Of a stretch of 5,705 bases of DNA, positions 5,266-5,705 are shown piece by piece (the stretch's first letter is position 1; the number at the start of each line of letters is the position of its first letter). A program made the translations under genes and the position numbers. The notes beneath the pieces are model-generated. The model saw only the letters and a program-made list of their open reading frames with translations. It did not search any database and was not told where the DNA came from. Source of the DNA: Porphyrobacter sp. (GTDB lineage Bacteria > Pseudomonadota > Alphaproteobacteria > Sphingomonadales > Sphingomonadaceae); NCBI GenBank assembly GCA_021732945.1, contig JAKFWB010000516.1:1-5705 (forward strand), in the 5' to 3' direction.

Positions 5266-5606
5266 GCAACGGGATCGGCCATCTTTTTTCGGGCGTTGGC
5301 TGCGTGCTGGTGAACACGGATCGACGAGCTATCGATCATCTGGGTGTCACCTTCATAAGCTGCTGATACAGCCTGCAATATTCGCGCCCAATGGCCAGCC
5401 TTGCGCCAGCGGTTGAAGCGGTTCACGCAGGTCGTGTGCGGCCCGTAGCGCGCCGGAATATCCGCCCACGGCGCTCCCGTGCGCAGCCGCCAGAATATCC
5501 CGTTCAACACACGGCGATCATCTGCCCGCGCAACCCCGCGAACCTTCGTCGGAAGCAACGGCTCAATCACCAACCACTCGAAATCCGTCAAATCGAAACG
5601 CGCCAT
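5241..5606 (-). CDS. IS5-family transposase, upstream frame (OrfA)
   Basis: This 121-residue frame holds the N-terminal part of the transposase. Residues 1-70 resemble the DUF4096-type region of this family (LTDFEWLVIEPLLP, NGIFWRLRTGAPWADIPARYG). D92 in QMIDSSSIRVHQHAA is the first catalytic Asp of the DDE triad. The other two lie in the next frame, so OrfA alone cannot be an active nuclease. Codons 106-108 (CGA AAA AAG) contain the slippery heptamer. Slipping back one base there continues into OrfB and gives a predicted 256-residue fusion. The ATG start has GGGAG 7 bases upstream. OrfA alone might regulate transposition, as in other frameshifting elements, but that is inference. Confidence 0.92.
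   Translation of the reverse strand: MARFDLTDFEWLVIEPLLPTKVRGVARADDRRVLNGIFWRLRTGAPWADIPARYGPHTTCVNRFNRWRKAGHWARILQAVSAAYEGDTQMIDSSSIRVHQHAANARKKMADPVAWVARAAA
5283..5289 (-). promoter_or_regulatory. Programmed -1 frameshift site, A AAA AAG
   Basis: The heptamer is phased as A AAA AAG in the OrfA frame, the canonical -1 slippage phase, and OrfB is in the -1 frame. GGCCG two bases further on (5276-5280) can pair with CGGCC (5244-5248), enclosing a smaller stem. This is a possible stimulatory structure, though unusually close to the heptamer. Confidence 0.8.
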
Positions 5607-5613
5607 AACAAGT

Positions 5614-5618
5614 CTCCC
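5614..5618 (-). promoter_or_regulatory. Ribosome binding site of the transposase
   Basis: GGGAG on the minus strand lies 7 bases before the OrfA ATG at 5606. It is the clearest Shine-Dalgarno sequence in the window, in contrast to the host genes. Confidence 0.6.
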
Positions 5619-5705
5619 TTCGCGGGGACACTGAATCAGAACTCAAGCCAGATGGGAATCCTGTTTATGGGTATGTGACCTAGTTCCCCAAGAAGCCGCC
5701 ATATC

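Larger units (their letters stand above)
4837..5683 (-). mobile_element. IS5-family insertion sequence, IS427-group type, with target duplication
   Basis: The ends match as inverted repeats: CTAGGTCAC at 4837-4845 and GTGACCTAG at 5675-5683, extending to 14 of 17 matching positions. IS5-family elements duplicate a YTAR or TA target. CTAG at both ends (4837-4840 and 5680-5683) fits as the duplication, giving an element of 839 bp (4841-5679). With a two-base TA duplication it is 841 bp (4840-5680). CTAG is its own complement, so the exact edge cannot be fixed from one copy. The element carries two overlapping transposase frames on the minus strand. Size, two-frame layout, catalytic motifs and target all agree with the IS427 group. 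It interrupts no recognisable gene, and intact ends and frames suggest a recent or active copy. Confidence 0.9.

Noticed and set aside
5684..5705. Start of another gene at the right edge
   Set aside because: Twenty-two bases are too few to recognise anything.

Overview
The window is GC-rich and looks like the chromosome of an alphaproteobacterium. The Rsh sequence, gene style and high GC suggest the Sphingomonadales (Erythrobacter/Sphingomonas-like), but that placement is inferred from protein character, not from a search.

Layout, left to right. (1) 31-672, minus strand: a two-gene toxin-antitoxin cassette, an AbrB/MazE-type antitoxin followed by a Doc/Fic-fold toxin. A near-consensus promoter would start the mRNA at the antitoxin ATG. 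(2) 777-3226, plus strand: a complete bifunctional (p)ppGpp synthetase/hydrolase (rsh), with a small VOC/glyoxalase-fold gene overlapping its stop codon by one base. (3) 3227-3507: a gene-free gap between convergent genes. It holds a small hairpin and two long imperfect palindromes, each with arms built from three tandem 8-bp units (CGCCAAGN-type and CACAAAGN-type). (4) 3508-4653, minus strand: a secreted, divergent cyclophilin-type peptidyl-prolyl isomerase with a large insertion. (5) 4733-4823, plus strand: tRNA-Ser(GGA) with encoded CCA. (6) 4837-5683: an intact-looking IS5-family element of IS427-group type. It has two overlapping transposase frames joined by an A AAA AAG slippery site, matching inverted ends and a CTAG/TA target duplication. 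It sits 13 bp past the tRNA. The last 22 bases hold nothing recognisable.

How the parts relate. Rsh sets the stringent-response alarmone level; the VOC gene is probably co-translated with it, function unknown. The toxin-antitoxin cassette is divergent from rsh across a 104-bp gap, and neither gene there has a Shine-Dalgarno sequence. The rsh-VOC operon and the isomerase gene converge on the palindrome region, which may end transcription from both sides or be a dispersed repeat family. The insertion sequence is the clearest recent arrival. The least explained signal is the pair of 8-bp-unit palindromes. I see no large undescribed multi-gene system.
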